The notes: generated from the letters alone by a model not told the origin. A stretch of 38,586 bases of DNA from an uncultured Gimesia sp. (GCF_937919775.1 NZ_CALFPF010000797.1:1-38586), one strand, 5' to 3'; positions 10,774 through 19,955 are shown, numbered from the stretch's first letter. Made by a program: numbers and translations.

Positions 10774-11604
10774 CTATTTTTCCTGTTTCAAAGCGGAATT
10801 CAGCAAACCGGGCCGATCTGTCGTAATGCCGGCGACACCGATTTCAGCCAGTTTTTTCGCGTCTGCCACCTTATTGACCGTCCAGACATACACGGGCAGA
10901 CCGGCTGCTCTGGCCTGTTCGACAAACGCTTTGGTGACGAATTGATTATAGCCGAGATCCAGACCATCCAGGTTGGCCGCTTTGGCTTTTTGAATATAGT
11001 AACCCGCGTTGTGTTCCCATTTGCGTGTAATTTTATTCTGGTTGACCTTGAAGACCCAGATGACTTTCAGTTCGGGCATTAACTGTTTGGCCTGCTGCAT
11101 GGTTTCATAATCAAAACCGATGATGGCCGTCTGGGCGGAGGTTTTACCGGAAGCCGCCAGTTCTGTTTTCAGTTGCGGCAGTACTTCGGGGCCACATTTG
11201 ATTTCAATAAACAGCCGTTTCTGTTCCGGAATGGTCTGCAGAATCTGAGTCAGCGTGGGAATGCGTTCGGCTTTGTATTTCGCATTTTTCCAGGCGCCCA
11301 CATCCAGAGTCTGCAACTCGGCAAAAGTCTGTTCTTTCACAGCCCGATTGCGGCCGCCAATTCGTTTGGTGGTTTTGTCATGATAGGCAACGATGTGTCC
11401 ATCTTTCGAAAGGTAAATATCGATCTCGACCGCGTCCGCATTGCGCTGCCAGGCCAGATTGATCGAGGCCAGCGTATTTTCGGGCGCATCATACGAAGCG
11501 CCGCGATGGCCAATGATTTCGACAGCAGAAAGCGTGGAGGTCAGTGACACGATAGCTAAACCTGTCATAAAAAAAACGAACTGGGGTAAACGCATGCACG
11601 ACAT
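10774..11604 (-). CDS. secreted glycerophosphodiester phosphodiesterase
   Basis: A 276-aa exported GDPD-family enzyme (TIM barrel) hydrolysing glycerophosphodiesters to glycerol-3-phosphate and an alcohol. An N-terminal hydrophobic segment (FVFFMTGLAIVSLTSTLSA) serves as signal. The catalytic pattern is clear: IIGHRGASYDAPENTLASI, then DAVEIDIYLSKDG and VAYHDKTTKRI; IEIKCGPEV supplies the later Glu, and VYVWTVNKVADAKKLAEIGV is the typical C-terminal strand. The length is normal. The start is ATG 11604 with GAGG 10 nt before; ATG 11595 is possible. The PDZ gene follows on the same strand after about 110 bp, so they could share a transcript. Confidence 0.9.
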   Translation of the reverse strand: MSCMRLPQFVFFMTGLAIVSLTSTLSAVEIIGHRGASYDAPENTLASINLAWQRNADAVEIDIYLSKDGHIVAYHDKTTKRIGGRNRAVKEQTFAELQTLDVGAWKNAKYKAERIPTLTQILQTIPEQKRLFIEIKCGPEVLPQLKTELAASGKTSAQTAIIGFDYETMQQAKQLMPELKVIWVFKVNQNKITRKWEHNAGYYIQKAKAANLDGLDLGYNQFVTKAFVEQARAAGLPVYVWTVNKVADAKKLAEIGVAGITTDRPGLLNSALKQEK

Positions 11605-11646
11605 CGTCTCTGGTCCTCGGTGAAAAATCCTGATTCCTTTGACAAA

Positions 11647-11674
11647 CTTCTGTTCCTGACCTTCTGTTCCTGAC
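11647..11674. repeat. 14-bp perfect tandem duplication
   Basis: CTTCTGTTCCTGAC occurs twice head to tail just upstream of the minus-strand GDPD gene. Probably slippage; a role in GDPD expression is possible but unsupported. Confidence 0.7.
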
Positions 11675-11924
11675 TTAGTGCTTTGTCAAGCTTGGAATTG
11701 AGGGCTGGGGGTGTTGTTTACGTGCTCCGTTGTCGCACTCCCGTGATCTCGATCACCCCAAAATTCAAAAATGACACTCCATTAGTTATATAGAAGCATA
11801 TTAAAGACTTGTAAAGAAACAATGAAATCTGTTTCCGGAACCTAAGAAAGGCGGCTGGTGTCCCTGATTCAGAAAGTGCGAGGTTTTTCCTGCTGCAATT
11901 GTGTTTTGTTATTTTAGCCATTGC

Positions 11925-11953
11925 TTGACGATCGGCAGTATCACTTCTAAACT
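11925..11953 (+). promoter_or_regulatory. sigma70-like promoter for thiS-thiG
   Basis: TTGACG (11925-11930), 17-nt spacer, TAAACT (11948-11953). It predicts a start near 11960 and a leader of about 100 nt before thiS. Confidence 0.55.
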
Positions 11954-12006
11954 CGTTTTTTGCAAACAATTTTCGAGACCGCGGTGAAATGTGTCTATTT
12001 TGATGC

Positions 12007-12041
12007 GTTCTCTCTGCCGTTGATAAAGCCAGAGACAGAAC
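12007..12041 (+). promoter_or_regulatory. leader hairpin just before the thiS ribosome site
   Basis: GTTCTCTCTG (12007-12016) pairs with CAGAGAcaGAAC (12030-12041), leaving a 2-nt bulge. It ends about 5 nt before the AGAAGGAG ribosome site, where folding could affect initiation. It lacks the conserved cores of a THI-box (TPP) riboswitch. Confidence 0.35.
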
Positions 12042-12062
12042 TCTTCAGAAGGAGCTTTATTG

Positions 12063-12263
12063 GTGCAAATTCAGGTGAACGGTGAAGACCAGCAGGTCCC
12101 CGAAGATTTCACAGTCGCCGGACTTCTGGCGCAACTGGGTCTGCAGCCAAAGTATCTGGCAGTTGAACGAAATTTGATTTTAATTCCACGCGAGGAACAC
12201 GCCTCCTGTACACTGCAGGAGGGGGATCGTCTGGAAATTGTAACGCTGGTAGGCGGTGGGTAA
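12063..12263 (+). CDS. thiS: sulfur carrier protein ThiS
   Basis: A ubiquitin-fold sulfur carrier of about 66 aa for thiazole formation in thiamine biosynthesis. It ends in LVGGG; the terminal Gly-Gly is adenylated and thiocarboxylated by ThiF and sulfur donors in known systems. The core reads [22 protein letters not shown] and [16 protein letters not shown], matching ThiS throughout. No ATG is available: the track uses TTG 12060, but GTG 12063 lies 8 nt from GGAG and is my choice. thiG starts 5 bp after the stop, so the two are cotranscribed and probably coupled. Confidence 0.9.
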   Translation: MQIQVNGEDQQVPEDFTVAGLLAQLGLQPKYLAVERNLILIPREEHASCTLQEGDRLEIVTLVGGG

Positions 12264-12268
12264 GCATT

Positions 12269-13102
12269 ATGGTAACGATCGGCAGCACAGAATCCTCACT
12301 GATCCTGGGAACGCATCATCTCAACTCACGCCTGATTGTGGGAACGGGAAAGTATGCGACTTACGAACTGATGCAGGAAAGCCTGGAAGTCAGTGGCGCC
12401 GACGTGATTACCGTCGCCGTACGCCGCGAGCGTCTGATTGATTCGGACGGCCGCAATATCCTCGACTTCATCGATCTGGATAAATACACCATTCTGCCAA
12501 ACACCGCCGGCTGTTTTTCCGCAGAAGACGCCGTTCGCGTGGCGCGCATGGGCCGCGAAATATTGCGGGGTCTGGAAAATCCGGGCGCCGACTGGGTGAA
12601 GATTGAAGTGCTCGGCGACACGAAAACATTGCTCCCCGATCCGATCGCGACACTGGAAGCGACAAAGCAACTGGTGGACGAAGGCTTTTCCGTGCTCTGT
12701 TACTCGACCGATGATCCGATCACCGCGAAACGTCTGAAAGAAGCCGGCGCGACATCGGTGATGCCCGCAGGCAGTCCGATTGGCAGTGGTCAGGGCATTC
12801 TGAACCCGAATAACATTCGCATCTGTCTGGAGTACCTGAAAGAAAACGATCCCGATTATCCCGTCATCGTCGATGCCGGCGTGGGAACCGCCAGCGATGT
12901 GACCATCGCGATGGAACTGGGCTGCGACGGCGTACTGCTCAACACCGGCATTGCTGGCGCAAAAGACCCGGTGCGGATGGCGCGGGCGATGAAAAACGCA
13001 ATCGAAGCCGGACGCGACGCTTATCTCGCCGGCCGGATTCCGAAGAAGTTGTATGCGACTGCTTCGAGCCCCGAAACCGGCGTGATCGCACCGAAAAGCT
13101 AA
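12269..13102 (+). CDS. thiG: thiazole synthase ThiG
   Basis: A 277-aa cytoplasmic TIM-barrel enzyme that joins deoxyxylulose-5-phosphate, ThiS-thiocarboxylate and dehydroglycine into the thiazole phosphate of thiamine. Family segments are [57 protein letters not shown] (containing the Schiff-base Lys), [27 protein letters not shown] and [15 protein letters not shown]. The length is slightly over the usual 255-265 aa. Its ribosome site (GGTGGG) lies inside the end of thiS. ThiH or ThiO, which make dehydroglycine, and ThiF are not in the window. It converges on the next minus-strand gene with 14 bp between the stops. Confidence 0.95.
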   Translation: MVTIGSTESSLILGTHHLNSRLIVGTGKYATYELMQESLEVSGADVITVAVRRERLIDSDGRNILDFIDLDKYTILPNTAGCFSAEDAVRVARMGREILRGLENPGADWVKIEVLGDTKTLLPDPIATLEATKQLVDEGFSVLCYSTDDPITAKRLKEAGATSVMPAGSPIGSGQGILNPNNIRICLEYLKENDPDYPVIVDAGVGTASDVTIAMELGCDGVLLNTGIAGAKDPVRMARAMKNAIEAGRDAYLAGRIPKKLYATASSPETGVIAPKS

Positions 13103-13116
13103 GTTGTTTCCTGAGT

Positions 13117-13791
13117 TTATTTCTTTTTCTTCGGCTCGCTGGTCTCTGCTTTTTGCGGCCAGGGCGGCTGTCGTTCTGCGACAATCGTCACGCTGATCTG
13201 ATTCAGACCGGCAATGCCGCCGACCTGACCCGAGGTTTTGATGATCTTCCAGGTGGCGGTCGCATCCGCAACTTTCCCTTCTGAGACTGCATTATTCAGC
13301 TTGGCCACTGCAGCCGCTAATGCCTGTTCAAAGGAGCCGGCATTAGATGTTCCCGCAAATCGGCGACGGACCGGTTCCGGATCAAATTTGACAACAACAA
13401 TCCCGTCATCAATGCCATGCACGCGAATGCCTTTGACCCAGGATGGAAACTTCTTCCAAGTGTCTGAGGCATTGACTTGAGAAATCACGGTGATCGCCAG
13501 TCCTGTTGGCGGAGCGGCTTTCAGAAAATAGTCCTGAATCCCGTCTTTTGGCGGCATGACATAAACGGCTCTCTCCAGCTTGGCGTCGGTATAACCGCCG
13601 GTCGGAACTTCTCCGAGAACCTGAACCACCAGATTCGGCGGAAACGAGGTCTGTATCTGATGGGTGACTTTCAGAATTTTGGGAACAGTGACCGGCTTTG
13701 ATTTTTCTTCGTCTGCTTTCAGCAATGCCGCTCCGTTTAACACCAATGTCACCGCAAACAGAGTCGAACAGATCTGTGGTAAATAGTTCAT
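13117..13791 (-). CDS. secreted protein of unknown function
   Basis: About 224 aa from ATG 13791, preceded by AAAGG at 7 nt and opening a signal peptide (MNYLPQICSTLFAVTLVLNGAALLKAD); the track's longer form begins in Arg-rich non-coding-looking sequence. The mature part carries IQTSFPPNLVVQVLGEVPTGG and ends in a Lys-rich tail (SEPKKKK). No catalytic motif is visible. The first mature segment suggests a beta-rich fold. It is downstream of, and on the same strand as, the ClpP-like gene. Function unknown. Confidence 0.7.
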   Translation of the reverse strand: MNYLPQICSTLFAVTLVLNGAALLKADEEKSKPVTVPKILKVTHQIQTSFPPNLVVQVLGEVPTGGYTDAKLERAVYVMPPKDGIQDYFLKAAPPTGLAITVISQVNASDTWKKFPSWVKGIRVHGIDDGIVVVKFDPEPVRRRFAGTSNAGSFEQALAAAVAKLNNAVSEGKVADATATWKIIKTSGQVGGIAGLNQISVTIVAERQPPWPQKAETSEPKKKK

Positions 13792-13949
13792 TGAAAAACC
13801 TTTCCAGTTAAATGGGGTTGCACAAGAAACCGGGGCCGAAGCAGTATGATCATGCTGCCCCGTATCAGTAAGACCGCAAATGGAACCGTAACGATTCAGG
13901 AAAATGAAGCACTTTTTAAAAAAAGGGAAACTATCACAGCCCCTGCCCG

Positions 13950-14573
13950 CTATCTTGCTTCGATGGTCTTCCATTGGTCTTCGGCTGCGAAGGGATCGAT
14001 TAATTGCGCCAGACCGGCGTCGACGAGTTCCGGTCCGGAAACGAACCGGCCGGGCCGCGTCCATTTGTCGAGCAAACTCTGTTCGCAGCCGAACAATTCT
14101 GCCTGCAGCCGATCGAAATCGGTTTCCATGATCTTAAAGTGTCGCGCCCATTCGGCGGCTTCTTCGAAGCGCACATCGTCTTCACTTTGCCAGCGAACCG
14201 GGTGGAACAGCAGCGTCGTATAACAAGTGACAAAACGATGTTTGCAGGCGGCAAAGGGGAGAATCGCAGCGGAAGAACATTCACCCAATGCGACTCCGGC
14301 CACATTTAATTTACGCAGCCGGATTAAACTGGCCAGAGTGAGCCCGGAATAGACGGAGCCACCGGGCGAATCAAAATAGATCGTACCGCGGGTGCCGCGC
14401 GGCAAATCAACCAGGCGCGAGACGAGATCTGATTCTTTATCACCCAGATCACCTGAAATCGCAATTTCCCAGTCAGGCTCTTTTTCTCGCGCAGAGTGGC
14501 TGCGAAAAGAGGTTACTTTTTCAGGGTAAGATTTCAGTGATGAAGTGGTATTTAACCGTCGTCGTTTATTCAT
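13950..14573 (-). CDS. ClpP-like serine protease (SDH-fold), divergent
   Basis: A 207-aa protein of the ClpP/crotonase superfamily. [18 protein letters not shown] matches the oxyanion Gly-Gly region of Clp[19 protein letters not shown] matches the nucleophile helix, with S101 in the catalytic position, and LLFHPV supplies the His (about 124). The end [18 protein letters not shown] matches the ClpP C-terminal signature. The basic N-terminus ([12 protein letters not shown]) and low overall similarity suggest a stand-alone or auxiliary paralogue rather than the main ClpP. No ATPase (clpX/clpA) is next to it. No clear ribosome site precedes the ATG at 14573. Confidence 0.75.
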   Translation of the reverse strand: MNKRRRLNTTSSLKSYPEKVTSFRSHSAREKEPDWEIAISGDLGDKESDLVSRLVDLPRGTRGTIYFDSPGGSVYSGLTLASLIRLRKLNVAGVALGECSSAAILPFAACKHRFVTCYTTLLFHPVRWQSEDDVRFEEAAEWARHFKIMETDFDRLQAELFGCEQSLLDKWTRPGRFVSGPELVDAGLAQLIDPFAAEDQWKTIEAR

Positions 14574-14802
14574 TGTTTCGTTTATTTAATCTTCGCTGTG
14601 GTGGCCAACAAAAAACCTTTAATCCAGGCTGTTTAGGATAACAGAACAAAAGCCCTCTTCGCAAACAGAGTTTCGGTTCAGTTCGAGAAAAAGTCCGTGA
14701 AATTGCCTGTGCGACTTGGCGCAGAGAGGCTGTTCAGCACACAATAACTGATTGTTAATTACAAACCATCCACGATCGAATGTCATTTGAGGAATTTTCA
14801 CT

Positions 14803-15936
14803 GTGAAAATCGTATTCAGCATAATCTGCCTGTTTGTCGGCCTGTCTAGCGTAGCCGTTGCCAGCGATGCCTCCGTTCAAATCACACAGCAGGGAACGAA
14901 AGTTAATGTTTCCATCGATGGAAAACCTTTCACGACCTACCATACGGGAGGCGATCTTCCCAAACCGTTTTTCTCTCCCGTACGCGCCGCTGACGGAACC
15001 AGCATCACCCGTTCGCTGTCCGATCCGGAAGATCACCCGCATCATAAAGGGATCTGGGTCGCCGTCGATGAAGTCAACGAAGTCGATTTCTGGGCAGAAA
15101 AAGGGAAGATTAAAAACTCGAGCGTGAAAATTATCAAGGCGTCCGGCGATCCGGCTGTGATGCAAGTCACCAACGAATGGCTGGGGGCGGATCATAAACC
15201 GATCGTGACAGAAAACACGGTGATTTCCATTTACGCCAATCGCCTGTTGACGTACGACATCACCTTTACCGCCGGTGCAAAACCGGTTGTCTTTGAAGAC
15301 ACCAAAGAAGGTTTGTTTGGAATTCGTCTGCCGAACGGGATGCGAGAAAAAGAAGAAGGCACCGTCGAAGACAATAAAGGCGTTAAAGGGACCAAAGACA
15401 CCTGGGGTAAGCCCACCGAATGGATTGACTACTACGGCCCCTTGAACGGTAAAACTTATGGAGTGGCGCTGATGGACTCTCCGCAAAACTATAAGAAGTC
15501 CCGCTATCATGTGCGTAATTACGGTCTGTTTACCATCAGCCCGTTCGGCGATCATTCCTACACAAACAAGCAACAGCCTGCCGACCCGAAACACCTCAAA
15601 GCGGGTGAAACGCTGAATCTGAAATATGGAATTTACATTCACTCAGGCAATACACAACAGGGCAAAGTCGCTGACGCGTATCAGCAGTTTTTGAACGTCA
15701 CGAAAAATAATGTCGCTCAGAAAAAACCGGTGCAGCAACCTGAGACGGATAAAGTCTCAGCCGCACCAAAAAAACCGGTCGCGCCGCAAAAGAAGGTCGC
15801 CGCTGCTCCTTATGAGGAACAGAGCGACGCCCTTAAACCGATCCTGGCCACCGAAGCTGCCGTCAGTAATGAATGCAATACCTGCCCGGAGGGCAAACGA
15901 CGCGGTCTGTTTCGTCGCTTGCGTCGCCGCAATTAG
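14803..15936 (+). CDS. secreted DUF6807 (PmoA-named) family protein
   Basis: A 377-aa exported protein beginning at GTG 14803, with GAGGAA 8 nt upstream and a signal peptide (VKIVFSIICLFVGLSSVAVA). The body resembles the family annotated PmoA/DUF6807 in planctomycetes: PFTTYHTGGDLPKPFFSPV, DHPHHKGIWVAVDEVN, IDYYGPLNGKTYGVALMDSP and NYGLFTISPFGDHSY. The name does not imply methane oxidation; a beta-sandwich with a role in sugar metabolism is more likely (inference). Unusual is the C-terminal extension: a Pro/Lys/Ala-rich linker, then NECNTCPEGKRRGLFRRL, a CxxC motif followed by a strongly basic end, which may anchor or bind nucleic acid or polyanions. Confidence 0.8.
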   Translation: MKIVFSIICLFVGLSSVAVASDASVQITQQGTKVNVSIDGKPFTTYHTGGDLPKPFFSPVRAADGTSITRSLSDPEDHPHHKGIWVAVDEVNEVDFWAEKGKIKNSSVKIIKASGDPAVMQVTNEWLGADHKPIVTENTVISIYANRLLTYDITFTAGAKPVVFEDTKEGLFGIRLPNGMREKEEGTVEDNKGVKGTKDTWGKPTEWIDYYGPLNGKTYGVALMDSPQNYKKSRYHVRNYGLFTISPFGDHSYTNKQQPADPKHLKAGETLNLKYGIYIHSGNTQQGKVADAYQQFLNVTKNNVAQKKPVQQPETDKVSAAPKKPVAPQKKVAAAPYEEQSDALKPILATEAAVSNECNTCPEGKRRGLFRRLRRRN

Positions 15937-16289
15937 CTGAACATGCAACCACTTTTCAGATCCCCCGGCCGCCTTCCCGTCTGTATAATCGGGCAGAATG
16001 GAACACATAATGCGCGAGAACGGGCTGTACGCGTTCCTGTTCATTGCGAGCAGTCGCCCGCTCTAATAAGATCAGCACCATTGATTATCAACTGAGGTGC
16101 TGATCGCGGCCCCCGGCCTTTCAGCATGAATAAAATTCAAGCCGGAAAGTCAGGATCTACCGGCGACGATTGCTCCCGAGATCGCTGCGGAATTCGAAGC
16201 GTTCCTCCGATCATTCTGCGGGCCTCAAGCGATCTTCAGACACGAAAATTATTTCAGAAAAGCAGCTTTTCAACCAAGGACTTATTACG
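15937..16289. other. intergenic region before aspS
   Basis: A 353-bp gap. The track's aspS ORF extends back to 16170 and another small ORF starts at 16126, but neither N-terminus resembles known protein. The main structure is the long dyad at 16070-16105. A TATAAT at 15984-15989 has no matching -35 box. Confidence 0.5.
16070..16105. promoter_or_regulatory. long dyad upstream of aspS
   Basis: GATCAGCACC (16070-16079) and GGTGCTGATC (16096-16105) are perfect 10-bp inverted arms. The 16-nt spacer itself contains the smaller palindrome TTGATtATCAA. No T-run follows, so an operator or leader structure fits at least as well as a terminator. Confidence 0.5.
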
Positions 16290-18053
16290 GTGTTACGAAC
16301 ACATACCTGTGGCGAATTGAGAACAGACCATGTTGGGCAAACCGTCACTCTGGCAGGCTGGGTGATCCGAGGCCGCGATCATGGAGGTCTGGCTTTCATT
16401 GACCTGAGAGACCGCTACGGCGTTACGCAAATCGTATTCAACCCCGACCGTGATACCACCATGCACGAACTGTCACGCTCGCTGCGTGCGGAAGACGTGA
16501 TCCAGGTGACAGGAGAAGTGGTCCTGCGGGAAGATCGTGAAAATGAAAAGCTGGCGACCGGAAAAATTGAGATCCGCGCCCATCAGTTGAAAGTTCTCAA
16601 TAAAAGCAAAACGCCTCCATTCGAACCGGGAACCAGCGAACTGCCGAACGAAGAACTGCGTTTGACCTATCGTTTTATCGATCTGCGCAGCGAACGTCTG
16701 CAGGAAGCGCTGAAGTTAAGACATCGTTTGGCCAAATTGACCCGCGATTATTTTGATCAACTTCAGTTTCTGGAAATTGAAACCCCCATTCTGGGTCGCA
16801 GCACTCCCGAAGGCGCCCGCGATTATCTGGTTCCCAGTCGCGTGCATGAAGCCTGTTTTTACGCGCTGCCTCAATCGCCACAGATCTACAAACAGATCCT
16901 GATGATCTCCGGCTATGATCGCTACTTCCAGATTGCCCGCTGCTTTCGGGATGAAGATCTGCGGGCCGACCGCCAGCCGGAATTCACGCAAATCGACCTG
17001 GAAATGGCGTTTGTCGATCAGGAAGACATTCTGACTGTCGTCGACGGCTTAATCGAAACATTACTGAAAGACCTGCGGAACGAACAGGTTGCCCTGCCGC
17101 TCCCGCGTTATGATTATCATGATGTGATGGAAAAATACGGTTCGGATAAACCCGATTTACGCTTCGGTCTGGAGCTGATAGACATCGGCGAGATTGCCGC
17201 CAGCTGTGATTTCGCGGTCTTCAAGAAAACCATCGAATCGGGCGGACGCGTGCGGGGACTGAATGCGAAAGGTGCCGCCGACCGCTACAGTCGTAAAGAC
17301 ATCGACGGCCTCACAGAATTTGTGGGTGACTTCGGTGCCAAAGGACTGGCGTTCTTCAAAGTCACCGACGAAGGCCTGCATTCCCCGATCGCCAAGTTTT
17401 TCTCCGATGCCGACAAACAGAAGATTATGGACATCATGGGCGCTGAAGTGGGCGACCTGCTGTTTTTTGTTGCCGACCAGTGTTCTGTCACTTCGGCGGC
17501 TTTGTCTGCTCTGCGAAATCGTCTGGGCAAAGAACTGCAATTGTACGACCCCAAAGATTTCAAATGCTGCTGGGTGCTCAACTTCCCTCTGCTGTCCTAC
17601 AACGAAGAAGAAAAACGCTGGGACGCCGAACATCATCCGTTCTGCCAGCCGGTAGAAGAAGACCTGCCGTTTCTCGAAAGCGATCCTGCGAAAGTTCGGG
17701 CACAGTCGTACGACCTGGTCATCAATGGTTATGAATTAGCCAGCGGCAGTGTGCGTGTGCACGATCAGCGTGTGCAACAGCAGATCTTCGATCTGTTGGG
17801 TATCTCTGCAGAGGAAGCGGAAGAACGCTTCGGCTTTCTGTTGCAGGCGTTGCGCTACGGTGCGCCACCACACGCCGGAGCGGCCCTGGGACTGGACCGG
17901 CTGGTGATGCTGCTTTGCGGGAATGACAATATCCGCGATGTCGTCGCGTTCCCCAAAACACAGAAAGCGGCCGACCTGCTCAGCGGCGCTCCCTCTGAAG
18001 TGGATCCGCACCAGTTGCGAGACCTGCGAATCAAAGTTGACATTCCCCAATAA
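16290..18053 (+). CDS. aspS: aspartyl-tRNA synthetase
   Basis: About 587 aa from GTG 16290, which has AAGGA 9 nt upstream and opens [19 protein letters not shown], the canonical bacterial AspRS N-terminus; the track's 16170 start adds 40 unrelated residues. Order: OB-fold anticodon-binding domain ([14 protein letters not shown]), then class II motif 2 ([19 protein letters not shown]), the bacterial GAD insertion (about 290-410), and motif 3 ([15 protein letters not shown]). [19 protein letters not shown] is a bacterial-type AspRS tail signature. The enzyme charges tRNA-Asp; whether it also mischarges tRNA-Asn cannot be read here. The PQQ-propeller gene follows after 46 bp. Confidence 0.96.
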   Translation: MLRTHTCGELRTDHVGQTVTLAGWVIRGRDHGGLAFIDLRDRYGVTQIVFNPDRDTTMHELSRSLRAEDVIQVTGEVVLREDRENEKLATGKIEIRAHQLKVLNKSKTPPFEPGTSELPNEELRLTYRFIDLRSERLQEALKLRHRLAKLTRDYFDQLQFLEIETPILGRSTPEGARDYLVPSRVHEACFYALPQSPQIYKQILMISGYDRYFQIARCFRDEDLRADRQPEFTQIDLEMAFVDQEDILTVVDGLIETLLKDLRNEQVALPLPRYDYHDVMEKYGSDKPDLRFGLELIDIGEIAASCDFAVFKKTIESGGRVRGLNAKGAADRYSRKDIDGLTEFVGDFGAKGLAFFKVTDEGLHSPIAKFFSDADKQKIMDIMGAEVGDLLFFVADQCSVTSAALSALRNRLGKELQLYDPKDFKCCWVLNFPLLSYNEEEKRWDAEHHPFCQPVEEDLPFLESDPAKVRAQSYDLVINGYELASGSVRVHDQRVQQQIFDLLGISAEEAEERFGFLLQALRYGAPPHAGAALGLDRLVMLLCGNDNIRDVVAFPKTQKAADLLSGAPSEVDPHQLRDLRIKVDIPQ

Positions 18054-18099
18054 CCAGAGGGCGTGCATAATAGGGGTGACACCCATCAAGGAGAATCAC

Positions 18100-19362
18100 A
18101 TGAAGTCTGTCACTCTGTTGCTGTTGTTGATTGCCGGCCTGTTCGCTGCCACCTGTAGTGAGACAACGCCGACGGTCTCTGCTGAGACTCCCAAGCAGCA
18201 GCCGGTCAAAGACGGCTATTGGCCTCACTGGCTGGGCCCGGACTACAACGGCATTTCACCGGAAACCGACTGGCGCGCCGACTGGACGGACAAACCTCCG
18301 CAAGTTCTGTGGCGCAGCGAAGTAGGAACAGGCTACAGTTCGATTGCATCCGCCAACGGTCGTATCTACACCATGGGACACACAGCAGGCAACGAAACCG
18401 TATATTGCCTGGAGGCGGAGACGGGGAAAGAGATCTGGAAACAGTCTTATCCGGCCCAGTTAGTCAATCATCTGAATGCGGGCGGCCCCGGTGCGACCCC
18501 GACCATCGACGGAGAATTTCTCTACACGAACAGCCGTGACGGGAGATTGATCTGTTTTGAAATCAAGACCGGCAACATCGTCTGGCAAAAAAACCTGCCG
18601 GAGGTGTATCAGATGAAAGTTCCCGAATGGGGTTTTACCTGTTCTCCGCTGATTCGAGGCGAGAAATTGTTGATCGAAGCGGGACGTCTGGTAGCGCTCG
18701 ACAAAAAAACGGGGAACGAACTCTGGAAGTCCACGCCTCACATGCCCGGGTACGGCACGCCGGCTGCTTTTGAGAGCGAGGGTACCGTCTATCTGGCATT
18801 ACTGAATAACGACTGCCTGAGCGTGGCGCGCGAGGACGATGGAAAAGAGGTTGCGACATTCGACTGGCCTTCTCCGTTCGACACGAATTCCACCACGCCG
18901 ATCATCGACGGGAAAACGATCTTTATCTCTTCCGGTTATCGCAAGGGCTGCGCCTTACTCGATTTTGAAAATCAGAAATTAACCGCTCGTTACACGAACC
19001 AGGATCTGAAAAATCACTTCAACAACAGTGTGCTCTATCAAAAACATTATTATGGAATGGACGGCAATTCCAATCTGGGGCGCGTCGTCCGTTTAACGTG
19101 CCTGAATCAGGAGACCGGGAAGATCAAATGGCGCGAGGCCGGCTTTGGTTGCGGGTCGCTGCTGATCTCGAATGGCAAGCTGATTATTCTGTCCGATGAA
19201 GGGACGCTGGTAACCGCGCAGGCCTCTCCCGATTCGTACCAGGAAATTTCCCGCTTCAAAGTGCTCGACCACCAATGCTGGACGGTCCCCGTGTTGTGCG
19301 CAGGACGCATCTATTGCCGGGATTCAGCCGGAAACCTTGCCTGCCTCGATCTCCGGCTGTAA
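18100..19362 (+). CDS. secreted PQQ-like beta-propeller protein
   Basis: About 420 aa from ATG 18100, preceded by AAGGAG and followed by a hydrophobic signal (MKSVTLLLLLIAGLFAATC). The track's earlier start lies inside aspS. FAATC is near-lipobox but has Thr before the Cys, so lipidation is doubtful. The body is built of PQQ/Trp-docking-type blades: VYCLEAETGKEIWKQSYP, LICFEIKTGNIVWQKNLP, LVALDKKTGNELWKSTP and LNQETGKIKWREAGF. It starts with HWLGPDYNGISPETDW, a common planctomycete opening for this family. Catalytic dehydrogenase residues are not evident, so it may be a scaffold or BamB-like protein. Confidence 0.85.
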   Translation: MKSVTLLLLLIAGLFAATCSETTPTVSAETPKQQPVKDGYWPHWLGPDYNGISPETDWRADWTDKPPQVLWRSEVGTGYSSIASANGRIYTMGHTAGNETVYCLEAETGKEIWKQSYPAQLVNHLNAGGPGATPTIDGEFLYTNSRDGRLICFEIKTGNIVWQKNLPEVYQMKVPEWGFTCSPLIRGEKLLIEAGRLVALDKKTGNELWKSTPHMPGYGTPAAFESEGTVYLALLNNDCLSVAREDDGKEVATFDWPSPFDTNSTTPIIDGKTIFISSGYRKGCALLDFENQKLTARYTNQDLKNHFNNSVLYQKHYYGMDGNSNLGRVVRLTCLNQETGKIKWREAGFGCGSLLISNGKLIILSDEGTLVTAQASPDSYQEISRFKVLDHQCWTVPVLCAGRIYCRDSAGNLACLDLRL

Positions 19363-19382
19363 CCCGACATGAACTAAAATAT

Positions 19383-19955
19383 TTACGCCTGATAATGGCG
19401 GGTGATCAGATCGTTCTGCAGCCAGAGTAATTTGTTGAACGCGATTAACGTTTTGACTTCGGTTTCCCGATCCAGGTTCAAGCCCAGAATCGTGCTGACT
19501 AAAGCGTTCGAAACAAATCCCATCAACGCGTTCATCTGAACCAGCGGGACATTCAATTCCTTACTGCCGGCTTTGGGGGTATGGATCTTGCCGACCATGT
19601 CCAGATACTGCACCATTTTTTCGTCGTAGGGTTTTGTGACCAGTGTTTCCAGATAACGCCCCAGATGCTGTTTGCGAAACTGAATCATTTCGTGATCGAC
19701 GGTGAGCGTCTCAATGCTTTCAGGAATTTCGCCTTCATAACCATGTTGGCGTGGCACAAAATGGCGTTTTGTGCAATCATATCGGAAGAGTTGGTCATAA
19801 ACGGCATCAACCAGCGCAGGAACCAGTGGTGCGATGGCGCCGGCTGCTGAATGGATCGCCTGTAAATCGTCTTCATTGACTCCGATAAATTCGGTGAGAT
19901 ATTGAAATCGATAAGGCAGATCGGTTTCCAGTTTTTCTTCATCAATGTGTTTCAT
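19383..19955 (-). CDS. protoglobin-domain haem protein
   Basis: A 190-aa single-domain protoglobin, cytoplasmic. FRYDCTKRHFVPRQ and LGRYLETLVTKPYDEKMVQYLDMVGKIHTPK match the family; H125 in GKIHTPKAG aligns by eye with the proximal haem ligand of globin-coupled sensors (HxxIG). The C-terminal helices read VPLVQMNALMGFVSNAL. No output domain is attached, so it is a stand-alone globin rather than a sensor kinase. Known protoglobins bind O2, CO and NO. AGGA lies 8 nt before the ATG. It is divergent from an Rrf2-type regulator with 139 bp between starts, which suggests regulation by that protein and a role in NO or O2 handling (inference). Confidence 0.85.
   Translation of the reverse strand: MKHIDEEKLETDLPYRFQYLTEFIGVNEDDLQAIHSAAGAIAPLVPALVDAVYDQLFRYDCTKRHFVPRQHGYEGEIPESIETLTVDHEMIQFRKQHLGRYLETLVTKPYDEKMVQYLDMVGKIHTPKAGSKELNVPLVQMNALMGFVSNALVSTILGLNLDRETEVKTLIAFNKLLWLQNDLITRHYQA

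Larger units (their letters stand above)
11605..12062 (+). other. intergenic region between GDPD and thiS
   Basis: About 458 bp. It contains a 14-bp tandem duplication CTTCTGTTCCTGAC (11647-11674), an AT-rich central stretch, a promoter-like element (11925-11953) and a leader hairpin (12007-12041). The 83-codon minus-strand ORF at 11718-11969 has no ribosome site or recognisable motif and is not called. Confidence 0.5.

Noticed and set aside
11718-11969. 83-aa minus-strand ORF between GDPD and thiS
   Set aside because: No ribosome site or motif, and it covers the thiS promoter-like element.
11960-12059. TPP riboswitch upstream of thiS
   Set aside because: The conserved THI-box cores (CTGAGA-type and GGGGTGC-type segments) are not present.
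14755-15642. 295-aa minus-strand ORF opposite the DUF6807 gene
   Set aside because: Shadow frame; the plus strand has the signal peptide, ribosome site and family motifs.
15984-15989. TATAAT as a promoter upstream of aspS
   Set aside because: No -35 hexamer at suitable spacing and no extended -10 TG.
15937-16289. T-box leader for aspS
   Set aside because: No T-box sequence or specifier-type stem was seen; the dyad at 16070 is a plain inverted repeat.
16170-16289. N-terminal extension of AspRS in the ORF track
   Set aside because: The 40 residues do not match AspRS; GTG 16290 has a ribosome site and the canonical N-terminus.
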